From positions 2,622,433-2,686,432 of the forward strand of contig VZQC01003035.1 of the NCBI GenBank assembly GCA_009823505.1: a stretch of 64,000 nucleotides of DNA, in the 5' to 3' direction. A program made the position numbers and the translations under genes. Positions 1 to 12,822 of the stretch are shown piece by piece (position 1 is the stretch's first letter; each line of letters starts with the position of its first letter). The notes under the pieces are model-generated. The model searched no databases and was not told where the DNA came from. It saw only the letters and a list, made by a program, of their open reading frames with translations. Source of the stretch: Rhizomys pruinosus. Taxonomy: Eukaryota; Chordata; Mammalia; Rodentia; Spalacidae.

Positions 1-33
1 AACTTGATTATTTCATTTTAGATTTATTTATTT

Positions 34-37
34 TGTG

Positions 38-84
<47 letters not shown>
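34..84 (+). repeat. (TG)n microsatellite
   Basis: An uninterrupted-looking TG tract with one TTTG interruption near 51-54 and another at the end. It lies immediately next to a B1-like sequence, a common arrangement in rodent DNA. Confidence 0.95.
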
Positions 85-85
<1 letters not shown>

Positions 86-206
86 AAAAGCAGTTTCCTG
101 GAGCCCCAGCTGGCCTGGAACTCTGTATGTTCAGTAGGCTGATTTGGAACTCAAGAGAGTTCCTCTGGCATGCTGGGATTAAAGGCCTGGGCCACTCCAT
201 TTGTAA
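85..206 (-). repeat. diverged B1-type SINE, antisense
   Basis: Read on the minus strand this has the B1 order. On the + strand the hallmark segments are CTGGCCTGGAACTCTGTATG and, further on, TGCTGGGATTAAAGGC, the reverse complement of the B1 5' end including its pol III A-box region. It is heavily diverged, so it is an old copy. This is one of the clues that the genome is a rodent. Confidence 0.7.
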
Positions 207-704
207 GGCAAGCAAGAGAGCTGCTTCTGGTAAAGTGGCTTGGAGGGCCGCTTAAGGATCCGAGTTGTACATACCACATACCAGGCCAACACTCTGTGAA
301 GGCCCCATTTCTGTACATTTTTAGGCCTAAGACACCCACCTCTATCTATTCAGCTGTTCAGGTCATTAAAAAAACAAAACAAAGCAAAGGAAACAGAAAA
401 CAGGAAAAAAAGGAAGCTCGGCATAGTCACGCATGCCATCCCCCTGCCCCTCTGTTTGTTTTCTTTTGCACAGTGACTGGCGTGTCAGCATGATGGAGAA
501 GAATGGTTTGAACCCCTCAGCCTTCCCCTCCAGAGTTGGACTCTCACAAATGCAGGTGATACACTCTTATATCCACATAAAAAAATGTAATCAACTACTG
601 AAATAGATTTCTTTTTATTTTATTTTATTTTGGGTTTATGTGTACGAATGTATTACCTTGTTTTATCTTGGTAGGCCTTTGAAAAGACATATATCTTTCT
701 TGCT
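207..704. other. left flank, no gene seen
   Basis: No supported gene. It contains an A-rich tract (about 366-412) that may be a SINE tail and a T-rich tract (about 610-632). The sequence after the T-rich tract resembles the start of an antisense B2/B3 element, but I could not follow it far enough to call it. Open frames here are short and have no coding character. Confidence 0.6.
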
Positions 705-808
705 TCCATACAATTCCCAGCACCCACATGGCAGCTCAGAATCGTCTTTGACTCCAGTTCCAGGGGAATCTGACAGTACACTCATACACATAAAAAGTAA
801 TAAGCAAA
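705..808 (+). repeat. B2-type SINE, 3' part
   Basis: Contains the typical B2 run CAATTCCCAGCACCCACATGG, followed by a TCCAGTTCCAGGG-like segment, and ends in ACACATAAAAAGTAATAAG, matching the A-rich B2 3' end. The 5' tRNA-derived half is missing. The family is inferred from memory of the consensus. Confidence 0.65.
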
Positions 809-811
809 TAA

Positions 812-946
812 GCCAGGTGTGGTGGCGCATGCCTTTAATCCTAGAACTTGGGAGGTAGAGGCAGGGAGATCTTTGTGAATTCAAGGCCACCCTGTTCTAC
901 AGAGTGAGTTCTAGGCCAGCTCGGACCCTGTCTCAAAACAAAAAGT
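812..946 (+). repeat. B1 SINE
   Basis: Starts GCCAGGTGTGGTGGCGCATG, continues CCTTTAATCC, GGGAGGTAGAGGCAGGGAG and TTCTACAGAGTGAGTTC, and ends CCCTGTCTCAAAACAAAAAG. This is the B1 (7SL-derived) layout with an internal deletion near the 3' end. Its A-rich tail ends about 20 bp before the satellite begins. Confidence 0.92.
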
Positions 947-966
947 AGTTTCCAGTTTTGTATCTT

Positions 967-998
967 AATGTACACAGTCTCAGTACCTGTTGTCTCAG
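967..998 (-). repeat. single inverted 33-bp monomer at array edge
   Basis: The reverse complement reads TCTGAGACAACAGGTACTGA and continues GACTGTGTACATT, which is one array monomer on the opposite strand to all the rest. It directly abuts the first + strand monomer at about 999, making a head-to-head foldback at the left boundary. Confidence 0.85.
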
Positions 999-1260
999 AC
1001 AGTGGACATGTCTCAGACAACAGCGACTGAGAGCATGTACATATATGAGAAAACCTGGACTGTGGCAGTGCACATATCTGAGACAACAGCGACTAAGACC
1101 ATGGATGTGTCTGAGACAACAGGGACTGAGACTGTGAACATGTCTGAGACAAAAGGGACTGAGACGGTGGACACGTTTGAGACAACAGGGTTTGAGACAG
1201 TGGACATGTGTGAGAAAACAGAGACTGAGAAAGTTGACATGTCTGAGACGGTGGAGATGT

Positions 1261-1768
1261 ACTGCATGAGAAGATAGGGAATTAGACAGTGGACACATCT
1301 GAGAGACCTGGGACTGAGAGAGTGGACACATCAGAGACAACCAGGATTGAGACAGTGGACATATCTGAGACTACAGGGACTGAGAGTGTTGACATGTCTG
1401 AGACAATAGGGACTGAGACAGTGGATATGTCTGAGACAACAGGCACTGAGATCGTGGACATGTCTGAGCAAACAGGGACTGAGACAGTGGACATGTCTGA
1501 GACAGTGGAGATGTACTGCATGAGAAGATAGGGAATTAGACAGTCGACACATCTGAGAGACCTGGGACTGAGAGAGTGGACACATCAGAGACAACCAGGA
1601 TTGAGACAGTGGACATATCTGAGACAACAGGGACTGAGAGTGTGGACATGTCTGAGACAATAGGAACTGAGACAGTGGATATGTCTGAGACAACAGGCAC
1701 TGAGATCGTGGACATGTCTGAGAAAACAGGGACTGAGACAGTGGACATTTCTGAGACAACAGGGACTG
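1261..1768 (+). repeat. local 254-bp tandem duplication inside the array
   Basis: The landmark ACTGCATGAGAAGATAGGGA occurs at 1261 and again at 1515. The following ~254 bp are nearly identical, including GAGAGACCTGGGACTGAGAG. The period is not a multiple of 33, so the duplication junction falls out of monomer phase. Confidence 0.85.
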
Positions 1769-3649
1769 GGACTTTGTACATGTCTGAGACAACAGGGAAT
1801 CAGACATTGGAACCGTCTGAGACTGCAGGGAACAGACACTGGACATATCTGAGACAACAAGAACTGAGACTTTGGCCATGTCTGAGACAACAGGGATTGA
1901 AACATTGGACATGCCTGAGACAACAGGGACTGAGAGAGTTGACATGTCTGAGACAACAGGAAATGAAACCATGGACATGTTTGAGACAACAGGGACTGAG
2001 AGAGTGGACATGTCTGAGACAACAGGGACTAGGATAGAGGACATGTCTGAGACAAAAGGGACTGAGACAGTGGACTTGTCTGAGACAACAGGGACTGAGA
2101 CCTTGGACATGTCTGAAACAACAGGGACTGAGAGAGTGGACATGTCTGAGACAACAGGGACTGAGAGTTGACATGGCTGAGACAACAGGCACTGAGACAG
2201 TGGAAAGTGTGAAACAACAGGGTCTGACACCATGGACATGTCTGAGACAACAGGGACTGAGAGAGGGGATATGTCTGAGACAACATGGACTGAGGCAGTG
2301 CAAAGTGTGAAACAACAGGGAATGAGACAATGAGCATGTCTGAAACAAAAGGGAATGAGAAAGTGGATACATCTGAGTCAACAGGGTAGGACAACATGGA
2401 CATGTCTGAGACAACAGGGACTGAGACAGTGGACATGTGTGAAACAACAGGGACTGGGACAGTGGATATGTCTGAGAGAACAGGGTATGAGTCAGTGGAC
2501 ATATCTGAGACAACAGAGACTGAGACATTTGACATGTCTGAGACAGTGGACATGTTCTGTTTGAGAAGGCAGAGACTTAGACAGTGGACATATCTTAGAA
2601 AACAGAGATTGGGAGAGTGGACACATCTGACACAACAGGGACTGTGACAGAGGACATATCTGAGGCAACAGGGACTGAGACAGTGGACATGTCTGAGACA
2701 ACATGAGTGGAGACAGTAGATATGTCTGAGACAACAGGCACTGAGACCGTAGATATGTCTGATTCAACAGGGAATCAGACATTGGACATCTCTGAGACTG
2801 CAGGGACTCAGAGACTATACAGATCTGAGCCAACTGGGACTGTGACTTTGGTCATGTCTGAGACAACAGGGACTAAGACATTGGAAATGCATGATAAAAC
2901 AGGGACTGAGACAGTGGACATGTCTGAGACAACAGGGATGGAGACAGTAGATATGTCTGAGACAACAGGCACTGAGACCGTGGATATGTCTGAGACAAGA
3001 GGGAATCAGACATTGGACATGTCTGAGACTGCAGGGACTCGGACACTATACATATATGAGACAACCAGGAATGAGACTTTGGACATGTCTGAGACAACAG
3101 AGAAGGAGACATTGGAAATGCATGATACAACAGGGACTGAGACAGTGTACATGTCTGAGAAAAAGGGATGGAGACAGTAGATATGTCTGAGACAACAGGG
3201 ACTGAGACACTGATACGTTTGAGTCAACAGGGTTCTAGCCAGTGGACCTGTCTGAGACAAAAGAGACTGAGACATTTGATATGTCTTCAGAAGTGGACAA
3301 GTCCTGTCTGAGAAGACAGCGCCTGAGACAGTCGACACATCTGAGACAACAGGGACTGGGACAGTCGACAAATCTGAGACAACCATTACTGAGAAAGTGG
3401 ACATATTTGAGACAAATGGGACTGAGATTTTGGACATGTCTGAGAGAACAGGGACTGAGAGAGTGGACATGTCTGAGACAACAGGCACTGAGGCAATGAA
3501 CATGTGTGAAACAATAGGTAATGAGATAGTGGACATATCTGAGACAACAGGGACTGAGAGAGTGGACACATCTTTGTCAAGACTGTTCGAGACAGTAGAC
3601 AAATCTGAGACAATAGAGACTGAGACAGTTGAAATCTCTTCACCAGTGG

Positions 3650-4318
3650 ACAAGTCCTGTCTGAGATGACAGAGACTGAGCCAGAGGACACATCTGAAAC
3701 AACAGGGACTGATACAGTGGACACATCTGAGACAACCAGGACTGAGACTGTGGACATAACTGAGACAACAGGGACTGAGACAGTGAACATGTCTGAGACA
3801 ACTGCGACTAAGAACGTGTTCATGTCTGAGACAACGGGGACGGAGACAGGCAACATTTCTGAAACATCTGTGACTGAGACAGTAGATATATCTGAAACAA
3901 CAGGGAGTGAGTCTGTGCACATGTATTAGACAATGGGGACTGAGAGAGTGGACATGTCTGATACAACGGACATGTCTGATACAACAGGGACTGCAAGAGC
4001 GGACATGTCTGAGACAACAGGGACTGAGAAAGTGGACATGTCTGATACAACAGGCAATGAGAACGTGGACATGTGGGAGACAACAGGGAATGAGACAGTG
4101 GAAAGGTCTGAGACAACAGGGACTGATACAGTGGACATGTCTGAGACAGCAGGCACTGAGACAGTGGACATGTGTGAAACAATAGGGAATGAGACAGTAG
4201 ACATGTCTGAGACAACATTGACTGAGACAGTGTACTCGTCTGAGTCAACAGGGTTCGAGACAGTGGACCTGTCTGAGACAATAGCGACTGAGACAGTTGA
4301 CATGACTTCACCAGTGGA
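3650..4318 (+). repeat. higher-order block B, copy 1 (668 bp)
   Basis: Runs from one ACAAG punctuation to the next. The order of variants is the same as in the other B copies: GAGATGACAG start, acatctgagacaaccagg monomer, CTAAGAACGTGTTCATG monomer, a GGCAACATTTCTG monomer, ATGTATTAGACAA, and an end in GTTCGAGACAGTGGACCTG. It is 51 bp longer than the 617-bp form. Confidence 0.8.
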
Positions 4319-6770
4319 CAAGTCCTGTCTGTGATGACAGCGACTGAGACAGTGGACACATATGAGACAACAGGGACTGAGACAGTGGACACATCTGAGA
4401 CAACAGTGAGTGACACAGTGGACACATCTGAGACAACAGAGTGACACAGTGGACACATCTGAGACAAACAGGACTGAGACAGTTCACATATCTAAGAAAA
4501 CAGGTACTGAGAGAGTGGACATGTCTGAGAAAACAGGGACTGACACAGTGTATATAAATGAAACAACAGGTACTGATACAGTTGACATGTATGAGACAAC
4601 AGGGAGAGACAGTGGACACATCTGAGACAACCAGGACTGAGACAGTTCACATATCTGAGAAAACAGGTATTGAGAGCGTGCACATGTCTGAGACAACAGG
4701 GATTGACACAGAGGATATAAATGAAAGAACAGGTACTGATACAGTGGACATGTCTGAGACAACAGGGAATGAGACAGTAGATATATATGAAATGATAGGG
4801 ACTGAGACATTGGACATGCCTGACACAACAGGGACTGAGACATTGGACATGTCTGAAACAACAAGGACTGAGGCAATGGTCATGTCTGAGACAAGACACA
4901 TATTTGAGACAACAGGGTCTGAGACCATGGACATGTCTGAGTAAACAGGGACTGAGAAAGTGGACATGTGTGAAACAATGGGAACTGAGACAGTGGACAT
5001 GTCTGAGACAACAGGGACTGAGACAGTGGACATGTCTGAGACAACAGGGACTGAGACCTTGGACAAGTCTGAGACACCAGGGAATCAGACATAGGAAATG
5101 TCTGAGAATGCAGGGACTCAGACACTGGACATATTTGAGACAACCGGGACTGAGTCTTTGGACATGTCTGAAACAACAGTGATTGAGACATTGGAAACGC
5201 CTGAGACAACCAGGACTGAGACAGTGGACATGTCTGAGATAACAGGTACTGAGACTGTGAACATGTCTGAGAAAACAGGCAGTGACACAGCGCACATGTC
5301 TGAGACAACAGGAACTGAGAACTTGTATATATCTGAGGTAACAGGGACTGAGACAGTGGACATGTTTGAGACAACAGGGATTGAGATAGTGGATATGTCT
5401 GAGACAACAGTGAATGAGACAATAGACATGTCGGAGAAAACAGGGATTTAGACATTGGACATGTGTGAGACAACAGTTACTGAGATAGGGGACATAGCTG
5501 AGACAACAGTGACTGAGACAGTGGACAAGTGTGAAAAAACAGGGAATTTGACAGTGGCCATGTCTGAGACAAAAGGGACTGAGACAGTGGACACGTCTGA
5601 ATCAACAGGGATTGAGACCATGGACATATCTGAGACAACAGGGACTGAGACCGTGGACATAGCCAGGACAACAGGCACTGAGACATTGGACAAGTGTGAA
5701 ACAACAGTGAATGAGAAAATGGACAAGTCTGAGACAACAAGAAATGAGACAGTGTAAAAGTCTGAGTCAACAGGGTTCAAGACAGTGGACCTGTCTGAGA
5801 CAATAGATGCTGAGACAGGTGATATGTCTTAGCCAGTGGACAAGTCCTGTCTGAGATGACAGTGACAGAGTCAGTGGACAAATTTGAGACAACAGGGACT
5901 GAGAGAGGGGACACATCTGAGACAACCAGGACTGAGACACTGGAAATATCTGAAACAACAGTGACTGAGACAGTGGACATGTCTGAAACCACAGGGAATG
6001 ACACAGTGGATATGTCTGAAACAATAGGGACTGAGACAGTGGACATGTGTAAGACAACAGTTACTGAGACAGTGGACATGTCTGATACAACTGCAAAAAG
6101 AGCGTGTTCATGTCTGAGACAATGAGGACTGTGACAAGCGACATGTCTGAAAACAACAGGTACTGAGACAGTAGATATATCTGAGAGAACAGGGACTGAG
6201 ACAGTGGACATGTCTGAGACAACGGTGATTGACACAGTGGATATACGTGAAACAACAGGGACTGAGATAATGGACATGTCTGAGACAACAGGGACTGAGA
6301 CAGTGGACGTGTCTGATACAACTGCGACTAAGAGCTTGTTCATGTCTGAGACAATGGGGACTGAGACAGGTGACATGTCTGCAACAACAGGGAATGAGAC
6401 ATTGGACATGTTTGACACAACAGGGACTGAGACAGTGGACATGTCTGAAACAAAAAGACTGAGGCAGGGGACATGTTTGAAACAACACACATATCTGAGA
6501 CAACAGGTTCTGAGACCAAGGACATGTCTGAGAAAACAAGGACAGAGAAAGTGGGCATCTGTGAAACAACTTGGACTGAGACAGTAGTCATGTCTGATAC
6601 AACAGGGACTGAGACAGTGGACATGTCTGAGATAACAGGCACTGAGACAATGAACATGTATGAAACAACAGGGATTGAGACAGTGGACAATTCTGTGTTG
6701 AGACAATTCGAGACAGTAGACCAGTCTGAGACAAATGAGACTGAGACAGTTGAAATCTCTTCACAAGTCG

Positions 6771-7386
6771 ACAAGTCCTGTCTGAGATGACAGCGACTGA
6801 GACAGTGGACACATCTGAGACAACAGGGTCTGAAACAGTGGACACATCTGAGACAACCAGGACTGAGACAGTGGACATATCTGAGACAACAGGGACTGAG
6901 ACAGTGAACATGTCTCAGACAACTGAAAATAAGAAGGTGCCCATGACTGAGACAACGGGGAATAAGACAAGTGACATTTGTGAAACAACAGGGACTGAGA
7001 CAGTAGATATAATTGAAACAACAGGGACTGAGGCTGTATACATGTATTAGACAACTGGGACTGAGACAGTGAACATGTCTGATACAACAGGGACTGCGAC
7101 AGTGGACATGTCTGAGTCAGCAGTCACTGAGACAATGACCATGTGTGAAACAACAGGGAATGAAAGAGTGTACATGTCTGAGACAACAAGGAGTGATACA
7201 GTGGACATGTCTGAGACAGCAGGCACTGAGAGAGTGGACATGTGAAACAGTAGGGAATGAGACAGTGGACATGTCTTAGACAACAGCAACTGAGACAGTG
7301 TACTCAGCTGAGTCAACAGGGTTCGAGACAGTGGACATGTCTGAGACAATAGCGACTGAGACAGTTGACATGTCTTCACCAGTGGA
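6771..7386 (+). repeat. higher-order block B, copy 2 (615 bp)
   Basis: Same variant order as the other B copies, including the TAAGAAGGTGCCCATGACTG form of the CTAAGAACGTG monomer and the ATGTATTAGACAACTGGGA marker. Bounded by ACAAGTCCTG at 6771 and ACAAGTCTTG at 7386. Confidence 0.8.
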
Positions 7387-9096
7387 CAAGTCTTGTCTGT
7401 GATGACTGCAACTGAGACAGTGGACACATCTGAGATAACAGGGACTGAGACAGTGGACACATCCGAGACAAACAGGACTGAGACAGTTTCACATATGTGA
7501 GAAAACAGGGACTGAGAGAGTTGACATGTCTGAGACAACACAGACTGACACACGGGATATATATATAACAACAGGTACTGATACAGTGGACATATCTGAG
7601 ACAACAGGGATTGAGAGAGTGGACATGTCTGATACAACTGTGACTAAGAATGTTTTCATGTCTGAGACAACTTGGACAGAGACAGGTGACATGTCTGAAA
7701 CAACACGGACTGAGAGAGTAGATATACCTGAACCGACAGGGACTGAGACAATGGACATGTCAGAAACAACAGTGAATGAGACAGTGGACATGTCGGACAC
7801 AAAAGGGACTGACACAGTGGACATGTCTGAAACAACAAGGACTGAGGCAGTGGACATGTCTGAGACAACACACATATCTGAGACAACAGGGTCTGAGACC
7901 ATGGACATATCTGTGAAAACAGGGACTGAGAACGTGGTTATGTGTGAAACAACTGGGACTGAGACAGTGGGCATGTCTGAGACAACAGGGTCTGAGACAA
8001 TGGACATGTCGGAGACAACAGGGAATGAGACATTGGGCAGGTCTGAGAAAACAGTGACTGAGACAGTGGACATGTCTGAGACACCAGGGAATCAGACATA
8101 GGAAATGTCTGAGAATGCAGGTACTCAGACACTGGACATATGTGAGACAACCGGCATTGAGACTTTGGACATGTCTGAGACAACAGGGACTAAGACATTG
8201 GAAATGCCTGAGACAACAGGGACTGAGACAGTGGACATGTCTGAGATGACAGGTACTGAGATCGTGGACATGTCTGAGAAAACAGGCAGTGACACATTTG
8301 ACTTGTCTGAGACAACGGGAACTGAGACCATATACATGTCTGAGACAACAGGGACTGAGACAGTGGACATATCTGAGCCAACAGGGACTGAGACAGTGGG
8401 CATGTCTGAGACAACAGGGACTGAGACAGTGGACATATATATATATGTCTGAGACAACAGGAACTCAGACAGTTGACATTTCTGAGACAACAGGGACTGA
8501 GACGGTGGACATGTCTGAGACACCAGGGAATCAAACATAGGAAATATCTGAGAATGCAGGTACTCAGACACTGGACATATCTGAGAAAACCAGGACTGAG
8601 GGTTTGCACATGTCTGAGACAACAGGGACTGAGACAGTGGACATGTCTGAGACAACAGGTACTGAGACAGTGAACATGTCTGAGAAAACAGGCAGTGACA
8701 CAGTGGACATGTCTGAGACAACGGGAACTGAGACCCTGCACATGTCTGAGGTAACAGGGATTGAGACAGTGGACATGTCTGAGACAACAGGGATTAGATA
8801 GTGGATATGTCCAAGACAACACTGAATGAGACAGTGGACATGTCTGAGACAAGAGGGACTGAGACAGGGGACATGGCTGAGACAACAGTGACTGAGACAT
8901 TGGGCAAGTGTGAAACAACAGGGAATTTGACAGTGGACATGTCTGAGACAAAAGGAACTGAAACAGTGGACACGTCTGAATCAACAGGGTTTGAGACCAT
9001 GGACATATCTGAGACAACAGTTACTGAGACCCTGGTCATAGCCGGGACATCAGGCACTGAGACAGTGGACAAGTGTGAAAAAATAGGGAATGAGAC

Positions 9097-9454
9097 TGTT
9101 GTAGTTTGTCTTCCATTGCTATGACAAAACACTCTGACCAACACCAACTTGGGGAGGAAAGGGTTTATTCAGCTCACATCTCCTGGGTCACAGTTCATCA
9201 CTTAGGGAGCCCAAGGCAGTAACTCAGGGCAGGAACCTGGAGGCAGGAGCTGAAGCACAAGCCATGGAGGACTGCTGTTCACTGGCTTGCTCCTGGCTTG
9301 CTCATGCCCAGCCTGCCTTCTTATACTGTCACTGCTCAACAATCAAGACAATACACCACAGATGTGGCCACAGGCCAATCCAATGGAGCCAATTCCCCAA
9401 CCGAGGCTCCCTCAACCCAGGTGTGTCAAGTTGACACCAAAGCTATCCAGCACA
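9097..9454 (-). mobile_element. solo LTR, rodent, probably ERVL-MaLR class
   Basis: 358 bp with TG...CA ends. On the minus strand it starts TGTGCTGGATAGCTTTGGTG, followed by CAACTTGACACACC, and ends in a GTTTTGTCATAGCAATGG-type tail, a very common rodent LTR pattern. A 5-bp target duplication GAGAC flanks it (9092-9096 and 9455-9459). It has no interior, so it is a solo LTR. The exact family name is not certain. Confidence 0.8.
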
Positions 9455-11141
9455 GAGACAATGCACATGTCTGACACAACAGGGACTGAGACAGTGGACA
9501 AGTCTAAGTCAACAGGGTTGGAGACACTGGACCTGTCTGAGACAATAGATGCTGAGCCAGATGATCTGTCTTAGCCAGTGGACAAGTCCTGTCTGAGATT
9601 ACAGCGACAGAGACAGCGGACAAATCTGAGACGACAGGGACTGAGAGAGAGGACACATATGAGACAACCATGACTGAGATAGTGGAAATATCTGAGACAA
9701 CCGGGACTGAGACAGTGGACATGTCTGAGACCACAGGGACTGACACAGTGTATATGTCTGAAACAACAGGGACTGAGACAGTGGACATGTCTGAGACAAC
9801 AGTTACTGAGAGAGTGGACACGTCTGATACAACTGCGAATAAGAGCATGTTCATGTCTGAGAAAACAGGGACTTTGACAAGCGACATATCTGAAAACAAC
9901 AGGTAATGAGACAGTAGATATATCTGAAAGAACAGGGAGTGAGACAGTGGACATATTTGAGACAACAGGGACTGACACAGTGGATATACGTGAAACAAAA
10001 GGGACTGATACAGTGGACATGTCTGGGACAACAGGGATTGAGACAGTGGACATGTCTGATACAACTGCGACTAAGAGCGTGTTCATGTCTGAGACAATGG
10101 GAACTGAGACAGGTGACATGTCTGAAACAACAGGGACTGAGTCAGTTGATATATCTGAAACAACAGGGAATGAGACAATGGACATGTCTGACACAGCAGG
10201 GACTGAGACATTGGACATGTCTGACACAACAGGGACTGAGACAGTGGACATGTCTGAAACAACAAGGACTGAGACAGTGGACATGTCTGAGACAACACAC
10301 ATATCCGAGACAACAGGGTCTGAGACCATGGGCATGTCTGAGAAAACAAGGACTGAGAAAGTGGGCATGTGTGAAACAACTGGGACTGAGACAATGGCCA
10401 TATCTGATATAAGAGGTACTGAGTCAGTGGACATGTCTGAGACAACAGGGACTGAGACCTTGGACATGTCTGAGATAACAGGTAATCAGACATTGGAATT
10501 GTCTGAGATTGCAGGGACTCAGACACTTGACATATCTGAGATAACCTTGACTGAGACTTTGGACATGTCTGAGACAACGGGGACTGAGACAGTGGAAATG
10601 CCTGAGAAAACAGGAACTGAGACAGTTTACACGTCTGAGACAACAGGTACTGTGACCATGAATATGTCTGAGACAACAGGCACTGACACAGTGGACATGT
10701 CTGAAACAATGGGAACTGAGACCTTGTACATGTCTGACGTTACAGGGAATGAGACACTGGACCTGTGTGAGACAAAAGAGACTGAGACAGTTGACATGTC
10801 TTCGCCAGTGGACAAGTCCTGTCTGAGATGACAGTGACAGAGACATTCGACACATCTGAGACAACAGGGACTGACACAGTGGACACATCTGAGACAACCA
10901 GGACTGAGACAGTGGATAAATCGGAGACAACAGGTACTGAGACCTTGGACATGTCTGACATAACAGGGAATCAGACATTTGACATATCTGAGACTGCAGG
11001 GAATCAGACACTGGACATATCTGAGACATCTGGGACTGAGAGTTTGAACAGGTCTGAGAGAACAGGGACTGAGACAGTGGACCTGTCTGAGATAACAGGC
11101 ACTGAGACAGTGAACATGTGTGAAACAACAGGGAATGAGAC
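9455..11141 (+). repeat. 33-bp minisatellite array, block 2
   Basis: The array resumes in the same phase as before the solo LTR. It contains punctuation near 9577 and 10806 and higher-order block C (10430-10830). The right edge is the GAGAC target duplication of the next LTR element. Confidence 0.97.
10430..10830 (+). repeat. higher-order block C, copy 1
   Basis: Recognised by the order: ACCTTGGACATG, AATCAGACATTGGA, GAGATTGCAGGGACTCAG, a TGCCTGAGAAAACAGG monomer, ACCTTGTACATGTCTGACG then TTACAGGG at about 10735, then GACAAAAGAGACTGAGACAG and the punctuation. Confidence 0.75.
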
Positions 11142-11497
11142 TGTATTAGTCAGTTTTCTGTTGCTGTGATAAAGCACCATGACCAAGGAACTTATAAAAG
11201 GAAGAATTATTTGAGCTTACGATTGGCGTTTCCAGGGAATTAGAGTCCCTTGTGGCGGGAGGGGTAGCGGCTGGATCTAGAGCAGCAAACCGAGGGTCAC
11301 ATCTCGCAAAGAGCACAGTAAACAGAGAGAGCAACTGTAGACCACGAGGCTTGTTAAAACTCACTAAGCCTGCCCCGAACAATGCACTTCATCTAGCACG
11401 GCCACACCATCCAAGACCTCCAAAAACAGCGCCACCAACTGGAGACAAATGTCTGAATACCTAGAACCTATGGGGGACACTTATTCAAACCACCACA
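11142..11497 (-). repeat. 3' LTR of the MaLR-type element
   Basis: 356 bp, TG...CA ends. It is the downstream LTR because the polypurine tract adjoins it at 11498. It retains AACTTATAAAAGG, which read on the minus strand gives a CCTTTTATAAG TATA-like box. Confidence 0.85.
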
Positions 11498-11520
11498 TTC
11501 CTCTCCCTGGCCCCCATAGG
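11498..11520 (-). other. polypurine tract of the MaLR-type element
   Basis: On the minus strand the bases just before the 3' LTR read GGGGGCCAGGGAGAGGAA, a purine-rich plus-strand primer site at the expected place. This fixes the element orientation as minus. Confidence 0.75.
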
Positions 11521-12799
11521 CTCCTGACCATATAAAATGCAAAATGCATTTAGTCCAACCTTAAAAGTCCCCATAGTCTTTACCAGTTTCAATGCCATTC
11601 AAAAGTCCACAGTACAAAGTCTCTTCTGAGACACAGGCCAATCTCGTAAGCTGCAAGCTCCTGGAAAATCAAAAGACAAATTACATACTCCCAAGGTACA
11701 GTGGAACTGAATACACATTCTCATTCCGAAAGGGAGGAATAGCGGCATAGTGAGGAAATACTAGACCAAAACAAGACCGAAAACCAGCAGGGCAAACGCC
11801 AAGTCCTGTAGCTCCACATGCAACTTCTGGGACTTGACTTCCAAAGGGCTTAGATGGCTCAGCTCTTCAGATTTGCTTGCAACATACATCTCTTTCTTAG
11901 GCTGGTACCACTCCCTGTATTCAGATCTCCTTGGCAAATATCTCACAGGTCTGGCATCTTGAATGTCTTCTTGGGGTCTCCGCTGCCAACAAGGCTTCAC
12001 ATTCACAGCTTCACACAATGGCCTGTTAGGGCCTAATTTATGCAGGGACACCCCTGCTGCCCTCTGCCTGACCTTGGCAGCTCTCTGAAACCGTGGAGGA
12101 AGAACTGATGACCCTTCACTCTTGCAAACTTCATGCCTCTAAAGCCAGCACCACGTGAATGAAACTGCTGAGTTTGGCTGCAATCCTGGGATGGACCCTG
12201 GCATATTTCAAACACATTTGCAACTTTTCTCTGCCCTGGACTTGTTGGAGGATTAGCTGGGTGTGGTCTTGCCCTGAAGGTACTGATTCTTTTGTTTACT
12301 TGTAAATCTCCAGGCCTCTCCTTAATTGCTTTAATCTCCTTATGAAAGGGAGCCTCTCCTTCACATGCCATGGCTCCAACTTTAATCTTCCTAGTGCAGT
12401 TTTCAGAACCAAACTATACATTCTGCATTTATTTCTGTCTCATCTGCTCTTTTTCACTATAGATCTGTATAATATTCACCATTAAAAGCCACGACATTAG
12501 GCTGTCTTGAAATATCCTCTGCCAAAGACATCAGTTCATTGCTTTTCAACTTAGCATCAGGCAAGCATTTGGGCTGTGGGCAAACTGCTGCCAGACTCTT
12601 TATCAAAATATCCCAGTTGCTGCCTAAGTCTTTATTTTCCCCTGGAACCACATATTTTGCAGCCATGCTTTCTTCCAGGCGTCCACTAGAATGGCCCTTT
12701 AAGCTCTGCTTACAATAGTCAACAGCCTTTCCAGCCCAAAGTTCCAAAGTCTTCCACACTTCTCCAAACATACAAATGGTCAGGTTCTTCACAGCCAAC
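11521..12799 (-). other. interior of the MaLR-type element
   Basis: About 1.3 kb with no pro, pol or env similarity that I can see. A minus-strand open stretch at 12457-12822 encodes a peptide with segments such as ENKDLGSNWDILIKSLAAVC and AEDISRQPNVVAFN. It lies just after the 5' LTR, where a gag remnant would be expected, but I cannot confirm homology. Confidence 0.6.
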
Positions 12800-12822
12800 A
12801 CCCCACTTCTGGTAACAATAAC
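12457..12822 (-). pseudogene. possible gag remnant in MaLR-type element
   Basis: An open frame of about 120 codons beginning inside the interior next to the 5' LTR. It contains TICMFGEVWKTLELWAGKAV and SMAAKYVVPGENKDLG. MaLR interiors are known to hold decayed gag. Position and orientation fit, but no conserved gag motif (major homology region or zinc knuckle) is visible, so this may be only an open stretch. Confidence 0.35.
12800..12822 (-). other. primer-binding-site region of the MaLR-type element
   Basis: On the minus strand the sequence just inside the 5' LTR reads TTACCAGAAGTGGGGTGTTG. This resembles the TGGTACCAGAAGTGGGG-like start found after MaLR LTRs. The tRNA identity is not clear. 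Confidence 0.45.

Larger units (their letters stand above)
999..9096 (+). repeat. 33-bp minisatellite array, block 1
   Basis: Tandem monomers with the half units CTGAGACAACAGGGA and CTGAGACAGTGGACATGT. The main frame encodes MSETTGTETVD repeats; all three minus frames and one further + frame are also open. Regular variants include the CTAAGAGCGTGTTCATG monomer (near 6330), and a punctuation motif AGTGGACAAGTCCTGTCTGA near 3645, 4313, 5835 and 7381. Stops in the main + frame recur as the same variants, for example GGGATTTAGAC near 5445. The block ends at a solo LTR insertion. Confidence 0.97.

Noticed and set aside
9287..9574. 95-codon + frame
   Set aside because: It spans a solo LTR and the adjoining satellite, so it is a chance fusion of two repeats.
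11146..11464. Open frames over the MaLR-type LTR
   Set aside because: Short, and equivalent frames in the other LTR are broken; LTR sequence is non-coding.
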